A stretch of DNA of 6,506 nt. It comes from Phycisphaerales bacterium. GTDB lineage: Bacteria > Planctomycetota > Phycisphaerae > Tepidisphaerales > Tepidisphaeraceae. Positions within the stretch are counted from its first letter, which is position 1. Each line of letters opens with the position of its first letter. The notes below the pieces were generated by a model, which was given only the letters and a program-made list of their open reading frames with translations, did not search any database and was not told the origin of the DNA. Location: contig JAQGHJ010000355.1 in the NCBI GenBank assembly GCA_028288905.1, positions 1-6,506 on the forward strand, read 5' to 3'. The position numbers and the translations under genes are program-made. Positions 6,192-6,506 of this stretch are shown here, piece by piece.

Positions 6192-6506
6192 CTGCTGATC
6201 GCGTCGGCCCCGGCCACGGCTCCGTCGGCACCCGCGGCCCTGCCCGCGCCCCCGGTTCCTCCGGCCGCCGCGACGACTCGCGCGGCGACAGGCCCCGCCA
6301 CCGCCCCGTCCGAGGTGTTGAAGGACAAGGTCGGGCAGCCCCTCCCGGCGATGGACGCGCTCGCCAAGCAGGCTGGCGACGCCAAGCGGGGGGCCGCCCT
6401 CTACCGCGACGCCCAAGGCGTGAACTGCGTCCGCTGCCACCAGGTGGCGGACGAGGGCGGCGAGGTCGGCCCCCCGCTCACCCCGATCGGTGAGAAGCTG
6501 TCCCGC
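6108..6506 (+). CDS. C-terminal fragment: Pro/Ala linker and CxxCH haem c domain of the PVC-type protein (3' end outside window)
   Basis: The frame (codons ending at 6506) differs from that of 4024. It has no ATG, GTG or TTG before GTG 6315, TTG 6318 and ATG 6351, so a separate exported cytochrome gene has no suitable start or signal peptide. The first 70 residues are a Pro/Ala/Thr-rich linker. Then comes GDAKRGAALYRDAQGVNCVRCHQVADEGGEVGPPLTPIGEKLSR, in which CVRCH (6426-6440) binds haem c and VGPPLTPIG fits the haem domain of TIGR02603-like proteins. The distal Met ligand would lie beyond the window. It is most simply the continuation of the preceding fragment after a frameshift. A standalone cytochrome c starting at 6315 or 6351 is possible but would lack an export signal. 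Confidence 0.65.

Larger units (their letters stand above)
4024..6506 (+). pseudogene. PVC-type haem-binding CxxCH protein, interrupted by a stop codon and a frameshift, 3' end outside window
   Basis: Read through two lesions, this interval encodes one protein with the family's domain order: signal peptide, beta-propeller of the 'putative membrane-bound dehydrogenase' type (TIGR02604-like), HEAT-like repeats, and a C-terminal haem c domain (TIGR02603-like) with CxxCH at 6426-6440. Lesion 1 is TAG at 4906-4908; the frame is open again directly after it. Lesion 2 is a change from the frame of 4024 to the frame of the haem motif, probably near 6090-6120, where the G/C-ending codon pattern moves from one frame to the other. 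The family is thought to be exported and to take part in redox or carbohydrate-related metabolism, but substrates are mostly unknown. Coding quality is preserved on both sides of each lesion, so the damage is recent or comes from sequencing. Alternatives are separate shortened proteins or stop-codon readthrough. Confidence 0.7.

Overview
This GC-rich window has strongly G/C-ending codons. It carries most of an aa3/caa3-type cytochrome c oxidase operon, then a large secreted protein of the family TIGR calls 'putative membrane-bound dehydrogenase' with a C-terminal haem-binding domain (PVC-type haem-binding CxxCH protein). That second family is largely confined to Planctomycetes and Verrucomicrobia. 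With the high GC, it points to a planctomycete, most likely a Gemmataceae-like organism; this assignment is inference from family and composition only. All supported genes are on the + strand.

Region 1 (1-3642) is the oxidase cluster in the order coxB (3' end only), coxA, coxC, subunit IV. The visible end of coxB is a fused cytochrome c domain, so the enzyme is a caa3-type oxidase. CoxA carries YSHPAVY instead of the HPEVY that holds the D-channel glutamate, which places it in the A2 class of haem-copper oxygen reductases (the Rhodothermus marinus caa3 type). Spacers between the genes are 108, 180 and 66 nt, with no competing genes. A textbook intrinsic terminator (20-bp perfect stem plus TTTT) closes the operon at 3666-3712.

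Region 2 (3643-4023) has no gene. It holds the terminator, two further short hairpins and the leader of the next gene.

Region 3 (4024-6506) encodes the PVC-type protein: signal peptide, sugar-dehydrogenase-like beta-propeller, HEAT-like helical repeats, then a CxxCH haem c domain cut by the window end. In this sequence it is broken twice. An in-frame TAG at 4906-4908 falls inside the propeller, with perfect homology-like continuation on both sides. The haem domain then lies in another frame, after a TGA at 6103-6105. The pieces read as one family-typical protein once both lesions are ignored, so this is either a young pseudogene or two sequence errors.

Together the window shows membrane respiration (cytochrome c to O2, proton pumping) next to a separately transcribed exported haem protein. 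No mobile element, RNA gene or CRISPR array was recognised. The most noteworthy points are the double lesion in the PVC-type gene and the A2-type signature of CoxA; I see no convincing new system.
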